64,000 bases of DNA from Rhodoferax mekongensis (lineage in GTDB: Bacteria; Pseudomonadota; Gammaproteobacteria; Burkholderiales; Burkholderiaceae_C): contig NZ_CP132507.1 in the NCBI RefSeq assembly GCF_032191775.1, positions 3,683,001 to 3,747,000 of the forward strand, in the 5' to 3' direction. The notes beneath the pieces are model-generated. The model saw only the letters and a program-made list of their open reading frames with translations, searched no databases and was not told the origin of the DNA. Both the position numbers and the translations under genes were made by a program. Positions 46,001 through 54,599 of this stretch are shown here, piece by piece; position 1 is the stretch's first letter; each line of letters opens with the position of its first letter.

Positions 46001-47563
46001 CTAACGGCCACCTACCTTGTTCCGAGCCAACCATGCCGGATAGTCTTTGGTCAGCAGTTCCAGAGCCGCGCTGGTGTACCAGGTGTATTTCACACGCCTC
46101 TCGTAACTCACATCGGCATAGCTAGTTTTTTTGACCCCATCCCTGGAAGTAAATAGCGGGCGGCCGGTCTCCAGGTCATAAAACCTGGCCCACACAGGTG
46201 GCGCACTGGCGTCTGCAAGCACCCGCCGGTCAAAGCCGAACTCCAGTGTCTTGTCGTTCACCTGGACCAAGCGCATGCCGGAAATTTTTGCAGCCTCAAA
46301 CCAAGTGACACCGCTTTGGATAGCGTCCACGACCTCGGGCTGCGGACTCGGTACGGACATCAGGAAGCGAAGCACATTGACGCTTTCATCTCCGCTCACC
46401 GACGGCAGCTCAAAAGCACGCCCCATCGCTGGTTTCAGGGTGACCTCATCGTATTGGGCGGCCCATCCGGTTTTTTTATCATCGATCCGTATTTGACTTG
46501 CCAGGATCAGCTTCAGTCCTTTTTCATAGGCATTGCGGGCTTTTTCGACCCTTGCAGCATCCACAAATGCCATCTCTGGCTCTCTGTTGGCAACGTAACG
46601 CAGTATTTCCAATACGTTTGCGATCGCGTCATCATTGAAAGTGATGCGCGCCTTGTAACCCTGTGGCTGGGGCCAGAATTGTTGCCAACCACCACTTGCG
46701 TGCTGGGCCGCCAACAGGTAGTCCAGGCCGCGCAAAAAAGATGCTTTGTGGCTGGACTTGCCGCTGACCGCATGCACTTTGGCCAACGCGACCAACCGCT
46801 TGGTCGTGGAGTCATTGTCAATGGTGGACTTGCTGCGGAACCCGGTCATTGCTTCCTTATTCACCGGGGTCAAGAGACTGACGGTTTTCTCCAGTTTGGG
46901 CCAACCACCGTCCGCATTCTGGTATCCCACGATGACGTCAGCCATGCGCACTCCGTCCGCAGATCCATAAAACGCCGCATTTTGGGACAACAAAGTCTCT
47001 TCCGTCACCGGCCCACCACGCGCAAAATCGGCCAGTTTCGCACCAGCGGGCAGGACAAACGCGCCTGTGAGGCGCTGACGGGCTTTGTCCCATTTCACAA
47101 AACCGCCCAAGGCTTCCCACACGGAGCTCACCGGCACCCAGGCGCTCCCGCCGCGTTCTTCGACTAGCGCATCCAGAACCACCGGTTCGTCGTTGACTAT
47201 GGCGTTGCGCTGCCCCACAGACGCCAGCAGGGTCTTGTCGCCCAGTGAGAGTTGGATCCGCCCGTCAGAAGCTGAGAAGCTGTATTGACCACCCAAATAC
47301 GGAACGATATCGCCCAAAGGGGCCATTACCAGACTGCCGTTGCGCAGTTCGGGCTGGGTGTACAGACCCTCTTCCAGTTCTTGGTAGGCACCATCCACCG
47401 AAAAGTTGGGTTCGCCCAGTATTAGGGCGACCGTTCTCAGAACCTGGGGAGAACGAGCAGGGGCAGCAGATATGGCAGTGGGTGCGACCGAACTGCAAGC
47501 AGTCAATCCGGCCACACCCATGACGGCAGACACCAAAGAAACCAGCCAAATACCTCTAGACAT
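46001..47563 (-). CDS. family 10 pectate lyase, lipoprotein with an N-terminal accessory domain
   Basis: A 520-residue protein with a lipobox (LTACSS, Cys at residue 23), a ~140-residue accessory domain resembling the copper-amine-oxidase N-terminal or stalk domain (residues 45-175; ILGEPNFSVDG, IVNDEPVVLDALVEERGG) and a PL10 pectate lyase domain: GYQNADGGWPK, TIDNDSTTK, GWQQFWPQP, WAAQYDEVTLKP, LPSVSGDESVNV and WARFYDLETGRPLF. Such enzymes cut polygalacturonate by beta-elimination. Being a lipoprotein it should stay on the cell envelope. It is not in a pectin-use cluster here, which suggests a scavenging role on plant debris. Confidence 0.88.
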   Translation of the reverse strand: MSRGIWLVSLVSAVMGVAGLTACSSVAPTAISAAPARSPQVLRTVALILGEPNFSVDGAYQELEEGLYTQPELRNGSLVMAPLGDIVPYLGGQYSFSASDGRIQLSLGDKTLLASVGQRNAIVNDEPVVLDALVEERGGSAWVPVSSVWEALGGFVKWDKARQRLTGAFVLPAGAKLADFARGGPVTEETLLSQNAAFYGSADGVRMADVIVGYQNADGGWPKLEKTVSLLTPVNKEAMTGFRSKSTIDNDSTTKRLVALAKVHAVSGKSSHKASFLRGLDYLLAAQHASGGWQQFWPQPQGYKARITFNDDAIANVLEILRYVANREPEMAFVDAARVEKARNAYEKGLKLILASQIRIDDKKTGWAAQYDEVTLKPAMGRAFELPSVSGDESVNVLRFLMSVPSPQPEVVDAIQSGVTWFEAAKISGMRLVQVNDKTLEFGFDRRVLADASAPPVWARFYDLETGRPLFTSRDGVKKTSYADVSYERRVKYTWYTSAALELLTKDYPAWLARNKVGGR

Positions 47564-47638
47564 ATCTCGGACCCCACAGTAAGTCGTCAGACGACTATTG
47601 AGAAAACCCGATTATCTAGCGCTTTCTCGCAAAAGTCA

Positions 47639-48088
47639 TCAGACCTCTATGAGGTCAAACCCTGTAGTGATTTCCGCTGTCTTGCCCAACATGATGCTGG
47701 CCGAGCAGTATTTATCGTGGCTCATGGCAATGGCACGCTCCACGGCGCTGGCAGGAATTCCTTTTCCGGTCACGGTGAATTGCATGTGGATTTTGGTGAA
47801 CACCTTAGGGTCTGTTTCGGCACGCTCAGCGGTCAGCTTCACGGTACAGCCCTGCACATCATGGCGGCCGCGTTTGAGGATGAGCACCACGTCATAGGCA
47901 GTGCATCCACCCGTGCCCGCCAGCACGGTTTCCAGGGGGCGGGGAGCCAGATTCTGGCCACCGTTTTCGGGTTTGGCAGCGTCAGGGGCGCCATCCATCA
48001 TCAGTGTGTGACCGCTGCCGGTCTCTGCCACAAAGCCCATGCCTGAGCGGGTATTGAGGCCGCCGGTCCAACTTACGGTGCATTCCAT
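47639..48088 (-). CDS. OsmC/YhfA-family thiol peroxidase-like protein
   Basis: A 149-residue OsmC-fold protein with LAPRPLETVLAGTGGCTAYDVV (Cys near residue 62) and a second Cys in MSHDKYCSASIML. OsmC/Ohr enzymes reduce organic hydroperoxides with two cysteines; the YhfA subgroup, which this resembles by length, has an uncertain role. It diverges from ilvA across a gap with two GC palindromes. It shares no operon with the lyase gene 75 bases downstream as far as spacing shows. Confidence 0.87.
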   Translation of the reverse strand: MECTVSWTGGLNTRSGMGFVAETGSGHTLMMDGAPDAAKPENGGQNLAPRPLETVLAGTGGCTAYDVVLILKRGRHDVQGCTVKLTAERAETDPKVFTKIHMQFTVTGKGIPASAVERAIAMSHDKYCSASIMLGKTAEITTGFDLIEV

Positions 48089-48106
48089 GGTGTGTTTCCT
48101 GTCTAA

Positions 48107-48166
48107 GCCCCGCGCGGGGCAACTCTATACAACGTTACAATGCCGTGGATCGCTCCGCGCGGAGCG
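48107..48166. repeat. two short perfect palindromes in the osmC-ilvA gap
   Basis: GCCCCGCGCGGGGC (48107-48120) and CGCTCCGCGCGGAGCG (48151-48166) share the core CCGCGCGG and lie 44 bases apart between divergent genes. They may be hairpins or operator sites. Confidence 0.55.
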
Positions 48167-48203
48167 CCACGACTGCTTTTCTCACCCACCGGAGTGTAGC
48201 CCT

Positions 48204-49838
48204 GTGAGCACCAAGACCCCGTTCCCCGCCCTGAAATCCCCAGCCCCGCTCACACCGGCCGACTACCTGAAGAAGATTCTCACCGCCCGTGTGTACGACG
48301 TGGCGGTAGAGACTGCGCTGGAGCCCGCCCGCGCGCTCAGCCGGCGCCTGCACAACACGGTGTTGTTCAAGCGCGAAGACCAGCAGCCCGTGCGCAGCTT
48401 CAAGCTGCGTGGCGCCTATAACAAGATGGCCCAAATGCCTGCCGAGCAGATTGCCAAAGGAGTCATTTGCGCCTCCGCCGGCAACCACGCCCAGGGCGTG
48501 GCCTTGTCCGCCAGCCGCATGGGCGTGCGCGCCATCATCGTGATGCCCACCACCACGCCCCAACTCAAGGTGGATGCGGTACGCGGCTTCGGCGGCGAAG
48601 TGGTGCTGTTCGGCGAAAGCTATTCCGATGCCTACGACCACGCACTGGCTCTGCAAAAGAAAGAGGGGCTCACCTTTGTGCACCCCTTTGACGACCCGGA
48701 TGTGATTGCCGGCCAGGGCACCGTGGCCATGGAAATCATGCGCCAAGTGCAGACCCTGGGGGCCGACAAAGCTGCCAAGTCCGGCCACAAAACCGGCAGT
48801 AAAACCGGCCCCGGCATCGATGCGGTGTTTGTGGCCATTGGCGGTGGCGGCCTGATTTCCGGGGTGGCGAACTACATCAAGGCGGTGGCGCCGGGCGTCA
48901 AGGTGATTGGAGTGCAGATGAACGACTCCAATGCCATGATCCAGTCGGTGGGCGCGCACGAACGTATCACCTTGCCCGACGTGGGCCTGTTCTCCGACGG
49001 TACCGCCGTGAAGCTGGTCGGTGAAGAAACCTTCCGCATCGCCCACGACCTGGTCGACGGCTACGTGACGGTGGACACGGACGCTGTGTGCGCTGCCATC
49101 AAGGACATCTTTGTAGACACCCGCAGCATCGTGGAGCCCGCCGGCGCGCTGGCGGTGGCGGCGATCAAGCAGTACGTGGCCGAACACAAAACCAAGGGCG
49201 AAACCTACGCTGCCATCCTGTGCGGCGCCAACATGAACTTCGACCGCCTGCGCTTTGTGGCCGAGCGGGCTGAAGTGGGTGAAGAGCGTGAAGCCCTGTT
49301 CGCGGTCACCATCCCTGAAGAGCGCGGTAGCTTCAAGCGCTTTTGCGAGTTGATCGGCGATCTGCCAGGCGGCACCCGCAATGTGACCGAGTTCAACTAC
49401 CGCATCAGCGATGCGGCCAACGCCCATGTGTTTGTGGGCCTGACCACCCAAAGCAAAGGCGAATCCGCCAAGGTGGCCAAGAATTTTGAGAAAAACGGAT
49501 TCAAGACCCTGGACTTGACCCACGACGAGCTGGCCAAAGAGCACATCCGTCACATGGTGGGCGGCATATCCAGCCTGGCGCAAGACGAACGCCTACTGCG
49601 CTTTGTATTTCCCGAGCGGCCGGGCGCGCTGATGAAGTTCCTGAGCCTGATGCGCCCGGGCTGGAACATCAGCCTCTTCCATTACCGCAACCAGGGTGCC
49701 GACTACGGCCGCATTCTGGTGGGCCTGCAAGTGCCGGCTGCAGATGACAAAGCCTTTGAGAAGTTTTTACAGACCCTGAACTACCCGTATGTGGAGGAAA
49801 CCCACAACCCGGTGTACCGGATGTTTCTTCAAAAATGA
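48204..49838 (+). CDS. ilvA: threonine ammonia-lyase, biosynthetic
   Basis: A 544-residue threonine deaminase, the first enzyme of isoleucine synthesis. PLP is held by Lys67 (RSFKLRGAYNK). ASAGNHAQGVA and AIGGGGLISGVA are also present, and the C-terminal half has two ACT-like regulatory domains (FAVTIPEERGSF, FVFPERPGALMKF). I start at the GTG at 48204 with GGAG nine bases upstream; longer readings have no support. A lysine/glycine-rich insert (SGHKTGSKTG) interrupts the loop before AVFVAIGGGG. The stop is followed by a degenerate repeat and a small terminator-like hairpin. Confidence 0.95.
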   Translation: MSTKTPFPALKSPAPLTPADYLKKILTARVYDVAVETALEPARALSRRLHNTVLFKREDQQPVRSFKLRGAYNKMAQMPAEQIAKGVICASAGNHAQGVALSASRMGVRAIIVMPTTTPQLKVDAVRGFGGEVVLFGESYSDAYDHALALQKKEGLTFVHPFDDPDVIAGQGTVAMEIMRQVQTLGADKAAKSGHKTGSKTGPGIDAVFVAIGGGGLISGVANYIKAVAPGVKVIGVQMNDSNAMIQSVGAHERITLPDVGLFSDGTAVKLVGEETFRIAHDLVDGYVTVDTDAVCAAIKDIFVDTRSIVEPAGALAVAAIKQYVAEHKTKGETYAAILCGANMNFDRLRFVAERAEVGEEREALFAVTIPEERGSFKRFCELIGDLPGGTRNVTEFNYRISDAANAHVFVGLTTQSKGESAKVAKNFEKNGFKTLDLTHDELAKEHIRHMVGGISSLAQDERLLRFVFPERPGALMKFLSLMRPGWNISLFHYRNQGADYGRILVGLQVPAADDKAFEKFLQTLNYPYVEETHNPVYRMFLQK

Positions 49839-49880
49839 TAGCTGCCCACGCTGAGCGGACGGGCGCTAGGGCGCCTTTTT
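49835..49880 (+). repeat. dispersed ~55-bp repeat, copy 7 (degenerate; ilvA end / gspC end)
   Basis: ATGATAGCTGCCCACGCTGA, then GGGCGCTAGGGCGCCTTTTT. It follows the ilvA stop, gives gspC its TAG stop on the other strand and ends in a GGCGC/GCGCC hairpin with five Ts that may terminate ilvA. Confidence 0.6.
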
Positions 49881-50336
49881 ACTTAAAGTCGCGGGCAGTG
49901 GCAAGGCGGGAAGCGCAAGTTCCAGATCAGCACCATTGCGGCTGAGCACTGCGCGGCGACCTTCTACCTCGCGAAGCGTCCACCCCTCTATCACTGCATC
50001 CCCGACCCGCACCGGCTTGGGCGGTTTACCGTCGATCGCAATAAGCGCGCTGCCGGAGCTGGCATTGCCTACCACTCCCTGCAACACAAAGCGCGATGCC
50101 TCCGTGGCCTGAGGCGCCAAGGGCGTGACGTCCTTGGCGGCGGCTGTCGCGCCCAAGGCTTTGGCGACCGCGCTGCTGTCCACCGGCTGGTCGCCCGCAC
50201 TCGAAGAGGTCGCGGCCAACACCGGGCTGGACGGCAATTTCCAATGCAAGCCCCAATACGCGACGCTCAGTGCAGCCGCGGTGGATACAACCAGAGCAGC
50301 AATGCGCGGGGGCCAGACAGACGCAACAGATACCAT
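49866..50336 (-). CDS. gspC: type II secretion system protein GspC (short form)
   Basis: A 156-residue inner-membrane protein with one helix (IAALVVSTAAALSVAYWGLHW region cut here to residues 11-32), a linker and a GspC homology region (FVLQGVVGNASSGSALIAID, VRVGDAVIEGWTLREVEGR). No PDZ or coiled-coil domain follows, so it is a short GspC. It joins the inner-membrane platform to the secretin. It diverges from gspG across 57 bases, so the two operons share a control region. The frame is open upstream, but that part is a shadow of the pseudopilin genes. Confidence 0.85.
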   Translation of the reverse strand: MVSVASVWPPRIAALVVSTAAALSVAYWGLHWKLPSSPVLAATSSSAGDQPVDSSAVAKALGATAAAKDVTPLAPQATEASRFVLQGVVGNASSGSALIAIDGKPPKPVRVGDAVIEGWTLREVEGRRAVLSRNGADLELALPALPLPATLSKKAP

Positions 50337-50393
50337 GGCCGCATTATCATTGAAGGCACTTTTCTCCACCCGACCGATCCAACGGCACACCCC

Positions 50394-50828
50394 ATGAACC
50401 CGCTTCACCGTCTCCAGCGCGCTGCCCAGCACGGCTTCACCCTGATCGAACTGATGGTGGTGCTGGTCATCATCGGCGTGCTGGCAGCCCTGATCGTGCC
50501 CAATGTGCTGGACCGTGCCGACGACGCCCGCGTCACTGCAGCCAAAACCGACATCGCCAACCTGAGTCAGGCGCTCAAGCTCTACAAGCTGGACAACCAA
50601 CGCTTCCCCACCGCCGAGCAAGGCCTGCAAGCACTGGTAGCCAAGCCCACCGCGGGCCCCGTGCCTGCCAACTGGCGACCCTACCTCGACAAGCTGCCAG
50701 CTGACCCGTGGAACCGTGCCTACCTCTATATCAACCCCGGCCTCAAAGGCGAGGTGGATGTGATGTCCTTCGGCGCAGACGGCCAGGCCGGAGGCGAAGG
50801 CAAAGATGCCGATATCGGCAACTGGTAA
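50394..50828 (+). CDS. gspG: type II secretion major pseudopilin GspG
   Basis: A 144-residue pseudopilin with a prepilin peptidase site after Gly14 (QHG/FTLIELMVVL, Glu at mature position 5) and the GspG calcium-site region (LPADPWNRAYLYINPG, MSFGADGQAGGEGKDADIGNW). It is the main subunit of the pseudopilus that pushes substrates through the secretin. First gene of the gspGHIJKLMNDE run; the ATG at 50394 follows a short gap after the divergent gspC. Confidence 0.96.
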   Translation: MNPLHRLQRAAQHGFTLIELMVVLVIIGVLAALIVPNVLDRADDARVTAAKTDIANLSQALKLYKLDNQRFPTAEQGLQALVAKPTAGPVPANWRPYLDKLPADPWNRAYLYINPGLKGEVDVMSFGADGQAGGEGKDADIGNW

Positions 50829-51273
50829 AGCGCCCGCACCTTTCTGGCGTACTGCAGGCCAGCACGGCTTCACGCTGCTGGAGCTGATGATCGTCGTCGC
50901 CATCGTGGGCATGGCATCGGCCATGGTGGCCTTTGCACTGCGTGACAGCGCCCAGAACCAATTGGACCGCGAAGCCCAGCGCCTGGTAGCCTTGCTCGAA
51001 TCCGCCCGAGCCGAATCCCGGGCCAGCGGCGTCGCACTGCAGTGGCGCGCCACGGCGGAGGGTTTTGAATTCACCAACGGTCTCACCGCCCGACCCCAGC
51101 GCTGGGAGCAAGCCGGCATGCAAGCGCAAAGCGACACGCCGCTGCAACTGGGCCCGGAGCCGGTGATCGGCCCGCAAAGCCTGCGCCTGTGGAGCCGGGA
51201 GGCGCCGGACCGCAGCCGCTGGATCAGCACCGACGGCCTGCGCGCTTTTGAGGTCCGCAACGCGCCACCATGA
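50806..51273 (+). CDS. gspH: type II secretion minor pseudopilin GspH
   Basis: A 155-residue minor pseudopilin with the peptidase site after Gly21 (QHG/FTLLELMIVV) and a helical stretch typical of GspH (LVALLESARAESRASG). It overlaps gspG by 23 bases; the start is placed at 50806, but a later start is possible. It belongs to the tip complex of the pseudopilus. Confidence 0.92.
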   Translation: MPISATGKAPAPFWRTAGQHGFTLLELMIVVAIVGMASAMVAFALRDSAQNQLDREAQRLVALLESARAESRASGVALQWRATAEGFEFTNGLTARPQRWEQAGMQAQSDTPLQLGPEPVIGPQSLRLWSREAPDRSRWISTDGLRAFEVRNAPP

Positions 51274-51644
51274 ACACGGGCAACCCCTTAAACCACCGTC
51301 GCGGCTTCACCCTGATCGAAGTGCTGGTAGCGCTGGCCATCGTGGCTGTGACGCTGATTGCCGGATTGCGTGCCAGCGCCACCATGACGCGCAGTACCGA
51401 ACGCCAAAGCAGCCGGGTGCTGGCCCAGCTCTGCGCCGAGAACGCCCTGGTGCAAATCCGCCTCAGCCGCCAATTGCCTGACGTGAGCGACAACACCCAG
51501 GAGTGCACCCAAGGCGGACAGACCCTGGAGCTGCGCCTGTTGGTGCAGGCCACGCCCAACCCGAATTTCCGGCGGGTGGAAGCGCGCGTGGCCCAGTCAG
51601 GCATCGCCCTGCTGCAACTGAGCACCGTGGTGGGCCGGTACTGA
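51270..51644 (+). CDS. gspI: type II secretion minor pseudopilin GspI
   Basis: A 124-residue pseudopilin with the site after Gly12 (RRG/FTLIEVLVAL) and the GspI-type AENALVQIRL. It overlaps gspH by four bases (ATGA) and gspJ by one (TGATG). In known systems I, J and K form the tip complex. Confidence 0.93.
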   Translation: MNTGNPLNHRRGFTLIEVLVALAIVAVTLIAGLRASATMTRSTERQSSRVLAQLCAENALVQIRLSRQLPDVSDNTQECTQGGQTLELRLLVQATPNPNFRRVEARVAQSGIALLQLSTVVGRY

Positions 51645-52352
51645 TGCGCCCATCCACCCTCCGCCCTAACCGCAGCCCCGGAATGCGGGGCTTCACGCTC
51701 ATCGAACTGCTGGTTGCGCTGGCCGTCATGGCCTTGATGGCCACCATGGGCTGGCAGGCGCTCGGCGGCATGCAGCAGGCCATGGAAGTCAACCGCAGCC
51801 ACAACGACGCAGTGCTCACCACCGAAGCCGGCCTCAACCAATGGACTGCCGACCTGGACGCCGTGCTGGAGCTGCCCCAAACCCGCAGCTTGGAGTGGGA
51901 TGGCCGCGCCCTGCGACTCACACGCCGCAGTGTGCAGGACGGGGACGGCGCCATCGTCGTGGCCTGGACACGCGCCGAGCGCGAGGGCCAAGCCCGCTGG
52001 CTGCGCTGGCAATCAGGCCCGGTGCAGACCCGCGAGGCTTGGCAAGCCGCGTGGGCCGCCGCCGCTGCATGGACCCAGGGCGCGGAAGGCAGCATCAGGG
52101 GCGCCAACAGCTCCTCGGGGAACGAGCCCGGCTTGCGTCAGCGCGAGGTGTCGGTGGTGGCGCTCGATGGCTGGCAGCTGTTCTTTTACCGCGGCGGCGC
52201 CTGGAGCAACCCGCTCTCCAGCACGGGCGCACAAGACAGCTCCGTCATCCCTGATGGCGTACGTCTGGTGCTCACCCTCCCCCCGCCATCCGCTGGCGGG
52301 CACGGTGGTGCGCGATTGGGCCCGCAGCACCTTGACCGGAGCCGCTCAATGA
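51644..52352 (+). CDS. gspJ: type II secretion minor pseudopilin GspJ, with an apparent frameshift
   Basis: The pseudopilin starts at 51644 (peptidase site MRG/FTLIELLVAL) and reads well through GVRLVLTLP. At a run of six Cs (52279-52284) the frame shifts by one base. In the original frame the reading continues without a stop into gspK. In the shifted frame it gives HPLAGTVVRDWARSTLTG and a TGA at 52350-52352, which overlaps the gspK ATG by four bases, as expected for this operon. With five Cs the protein would be a normal 235 residues. A sequencing error, a real mutation or slippage could explain this. The pseudopilin identity is certain. Confidence 0.85.
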
Positions 52353-53380
52353 CGGGTACCGGTCGCAAACCACTCCGCACAGCGGGGCATCAAGGTGCAG
52401 CCATCCTGACAGCCCTGCTGCTGATGGCGCTGGTAGCCACGCTCAGCACCGCCGCCTTGTGGCAGCAAGCGCGTGCTTACGACCTCGAAGCCTCCGAGCG
52501 CGCTCGGGTGCAAGCCAACTGGATCCTGCAAGGCACCACTGACTGGGCGCGCCTCATCTTGCGGGAAGACGCCCGCTCCGGCGCGGTGGACCACCTCGGC
52601 GAGCCCTGGGCCATCACCTTGCAGGAAGCCAAGCTCAGCACCTTCCTCGCCAATGGTGCCGTGGGCGAAGAGCCGCTAGCCAGCGATGCACTGCAAAACG
52701 CCTACCTCTCCGGCAACATCACCGACCTGCAGTCGCGGCTGAATGTGACCAACCTCGTCTTGGACCAGCAGACTCACGGACCGACCCTGCGCGCATTCGG
52801 CCGCTTGTTTGAAGCGCTACAGATTCCCCCAGCGGAACTGCAACTACTGGTAACAAATTTGCGGGCTGGACTGGAGCCCGCCGAAGGCAGTGCCGCGGCA
52901 GCCAACACCACCCGTAACGCAAATTCCGCCGCGACGCGCCTGGTCAACGGGACTCGCCTCATCCCGCGAAGCCTCGATCAACTGCGCTGGCTGGGGCTGT
53001 CTTCACGCTCCGTCGCCCTGCTGCGACCCTACGTGGTGGTCCTCCCGGACCGGACGACTGTCAATATCAACACCGCTCCCGCGCTGGTGCTGCAAGCCAT
53101 TACGCAGGGACTGGATGCCGGCAATGCCCAGCGAATGATTGACACCCGAGCCAAGACCCCTTTTCGCAGTCTGGCCGATGCGGCCAGCGCCATCGGGCAG
53201 GCAGAAAGCACCTTTAGTGAGAACCTGCACAGCGTGAACTCGCGCTTTTTCGAAGTGCGTGTGCGACTTCGTATGGGTACCTTGACAAGCCAAGAGCGCA
53301 CCGTGGTGCAACGTGAAGGTTTGCTGGCGAAAGCCCTCTGGAAAGAACGCGAGGCGCCCCTGGATGCCTCCGTACAATGA
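52349..53380 (+). CDS. gspK: type II secretion minor pseudopilin GspK
   Basis: A 343-residue GspK, the largest minor pseudopilin, which caps the pseudopilus tip. Its processing site is HQG/AAILTALLLMALVA (no Glu at position 5, as usual for GspK), followed by the long alpha domain and the conserved VNINTAPALVLQAI and NSRFFEVRVRLRMG segments. As the sequence stands it is in the same open frame as gspJ without a stop between; the ATG at 52349 is the proper start. It ends eight bases before gspL. Confidence 0.92.
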   Translation: MTGTGRKPLRTAGHQGAAILTALLLMALVATLSTAALWQQARAYDLEASERARVQANWILQGTTDWARLILREDARSGAVDHLGEPWAITLQEAKLSTFLANGAVGEEPLASDALQNAYLSGNITDLQSRLNVTNLVLDQQTHGPTLRAFGRLFEALQIPPAELQLLVTNLRAGLEPAEGSAAAANTTRNANSAATRLVNGTRLIPRSLDQLRWLGLSSRSVALLRPYVVVLPDRTTVNINTAPALVLQAITQGLDAGNAQRMIDTRAKTPFRSLADAASAIGQAESTFSENLHSVNSRFFEVRVRLRMGTLTSQERTVVQREGLLAKALWKEREAPLDASVQ

Positions 53381-53387
53381 AAGATCC

Positions 53388-54599
53388 ATGCGCCCGCTCC
53401 TTGTCATGCCCCCAGCCCCCCACGCACCCGATGGTGCGATGTGGGATTGCGTGCGCAGTGACTCCCCGCAGTCCACGCAGCAAAGCGCTGGTGTGCCGGC
53501 CGCAAGCGGCAACGCAGAGACCCTACTGATCGTTCCGGCAGCCGCCCTGTCCTGGCACTGTGTGAGCCTGCCGCCCGGCTTGTTGGGGCGCAACGGACAG
53601 GCCCGCAACCCGACCAAACTGCGTGCCGTACTGGAGGGCTTGCTGGAAGACCAGCTGCTCGACGAACCCGCGCAGCTGCATCTAGCAGTTCAAGCGAATG
53701 CCGGCGAATCTGGCGCCCTCTGGGTAGCCGCTTGCCAAAAGCTGTGGCTCAAGGACACCTTGAGCACGCTCACGGGCGCCGGGCACACCGTACGCCGCAT
53801 GGTGCCCGAATGGGCCCCCTTGACCCACGCGGACAGCCCCTCAACCGTCTGGCTCACCGGTGAGGCAGCGAGCGCCGAGCTGGTGTGGGCAGACCACGCT
53901 GGTGTGCATCGCCGCATCGTGCCTCCCGGCAAAACAGGCTCTGGTATGGCGCCGGCCGCTTTTCCCACAGACGCCGCCGTGTATGCGGAGCCCGCCTGCG
54001 CCGCTCTGGCCGAGCAGCTTCTGCACCGCGTAGCCACCGTGCAGCACCGCGCCCAACGGCTGCAAAGCTGCACCGATACCCACTGGAACCTCGCCCAAGG
54101 GGAATTCGCCACCCGCAACGCCGCATTGCGCCGCGCGGGAGATGCTGCGCTGACGATGTGGCAGGCTCCCGCATGGCGGCCCGCCCGCTGGGCATTTGCG
54201 CTGCTCTGTGCCGTTCAGGTCGCAGGCCTGAACGCACAAGCCTGGCAAGCCCGCCAAGCCCTGAGCAGCCAGCGCAGCGCCATCCAGAACGTGCTGCTCA
54301 CCACTTTTCCCAACACAACGGTGGTGGTGGATGCGCCGCTGCAAATGCAACGCGCCGTAGACGCATTGGGCCAAAGCAGTGGCCAGGCCCAATCGCGCGA
54401 CCTAGAGCGCATGTTGGAGGCTTTTGGCGCGCTGGCGCCCGCCAATGTTGCGCCAGCAGCTATTGAATTCGTAGCAGGCGAGCTGCGCTTGAGCGCCTTC
54501 AATGCAGACGCCGAGGTCACCCAGCGCCTGCGCGACGGACTGCAATCCCGCGGTTACCGCACCCGCCTGGACGGCAACGCCATGGTGATCAGCCCATGA
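53388..54599 (+). CDS. gspL: type II secretion system protein GspL
   Basis: A 403-residue inner-membrane protein with a cytoplasmic actin-like domain (about 1-255; LIVPAAALSWHCVSLPPGLLG), a membrane helix (about 265-282, WAFALLCAVQVAGLNAQAW) and a small periplasmic ferredoxin-like domain. It recruits the ATPase GspE to the platform. The stop overlaps gspM by four bases. I prefer the ATG at 53388 to the in-frame ATG at 53313, which would overlap gspK. Confidence 0.92.
   Translation: MRPLLVMPPAPHAPDGAMWDCVRSDSPQSTQQSAGVPAASGNAETLLIVPAAALSWHCVSLPPGLLGRNGQARNPTKLRAVLEGLLEDQLLDEPAQLHLAVQANAGESGALWVAACQKLWLKDTLSTLTGAGHTVRRMVPEWAPLTHADSPSTVWLTGEAASAELVWADHAGVHRRIVPPGKTGSGMAPAAFPTDAAVYAEPACAALAEQLLHRVATVQHRAQRLQSCTDTHWNLAQGEFATRNAALRRAGDAALTMWQAPAWRPARWAFALLCAVQVAGLNAQAWQARQALSSQRSAIQNVLLTTFPNTTVVVDAPLQMQRAVDALGQSSGQAQSRDLERMLEAFGALAPANVAPAAIEFVAGELRLSAFNADAEVTQRLRDGLQSRGYRTRLDGNAMVISP

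Noticed and set aside
50337-51260. Long N-terminal extension of gspC.
   Set aside because: It is the antisense shadow of gspG and gspH; the GspC membrane helix begins right after the ATG at 50336.
51503-53380. A single 625-residue GspJ-GspK fusion protein.
   Set aside because: Two peptidase sites, a proper GspJ end in the shifted frame and an ATGA junction show two genes joined by a one-base frameshift.
54455-54500. Possible tenth repeat copy inside gspL (GCTATTGAATTCGTAGCAGG).
   Set aside because: Only the first ~20 bases resemble the repeat, and the encoded residues (IEFVAGELRLSAF) fit the usual end of GspL, so it is probably chance.
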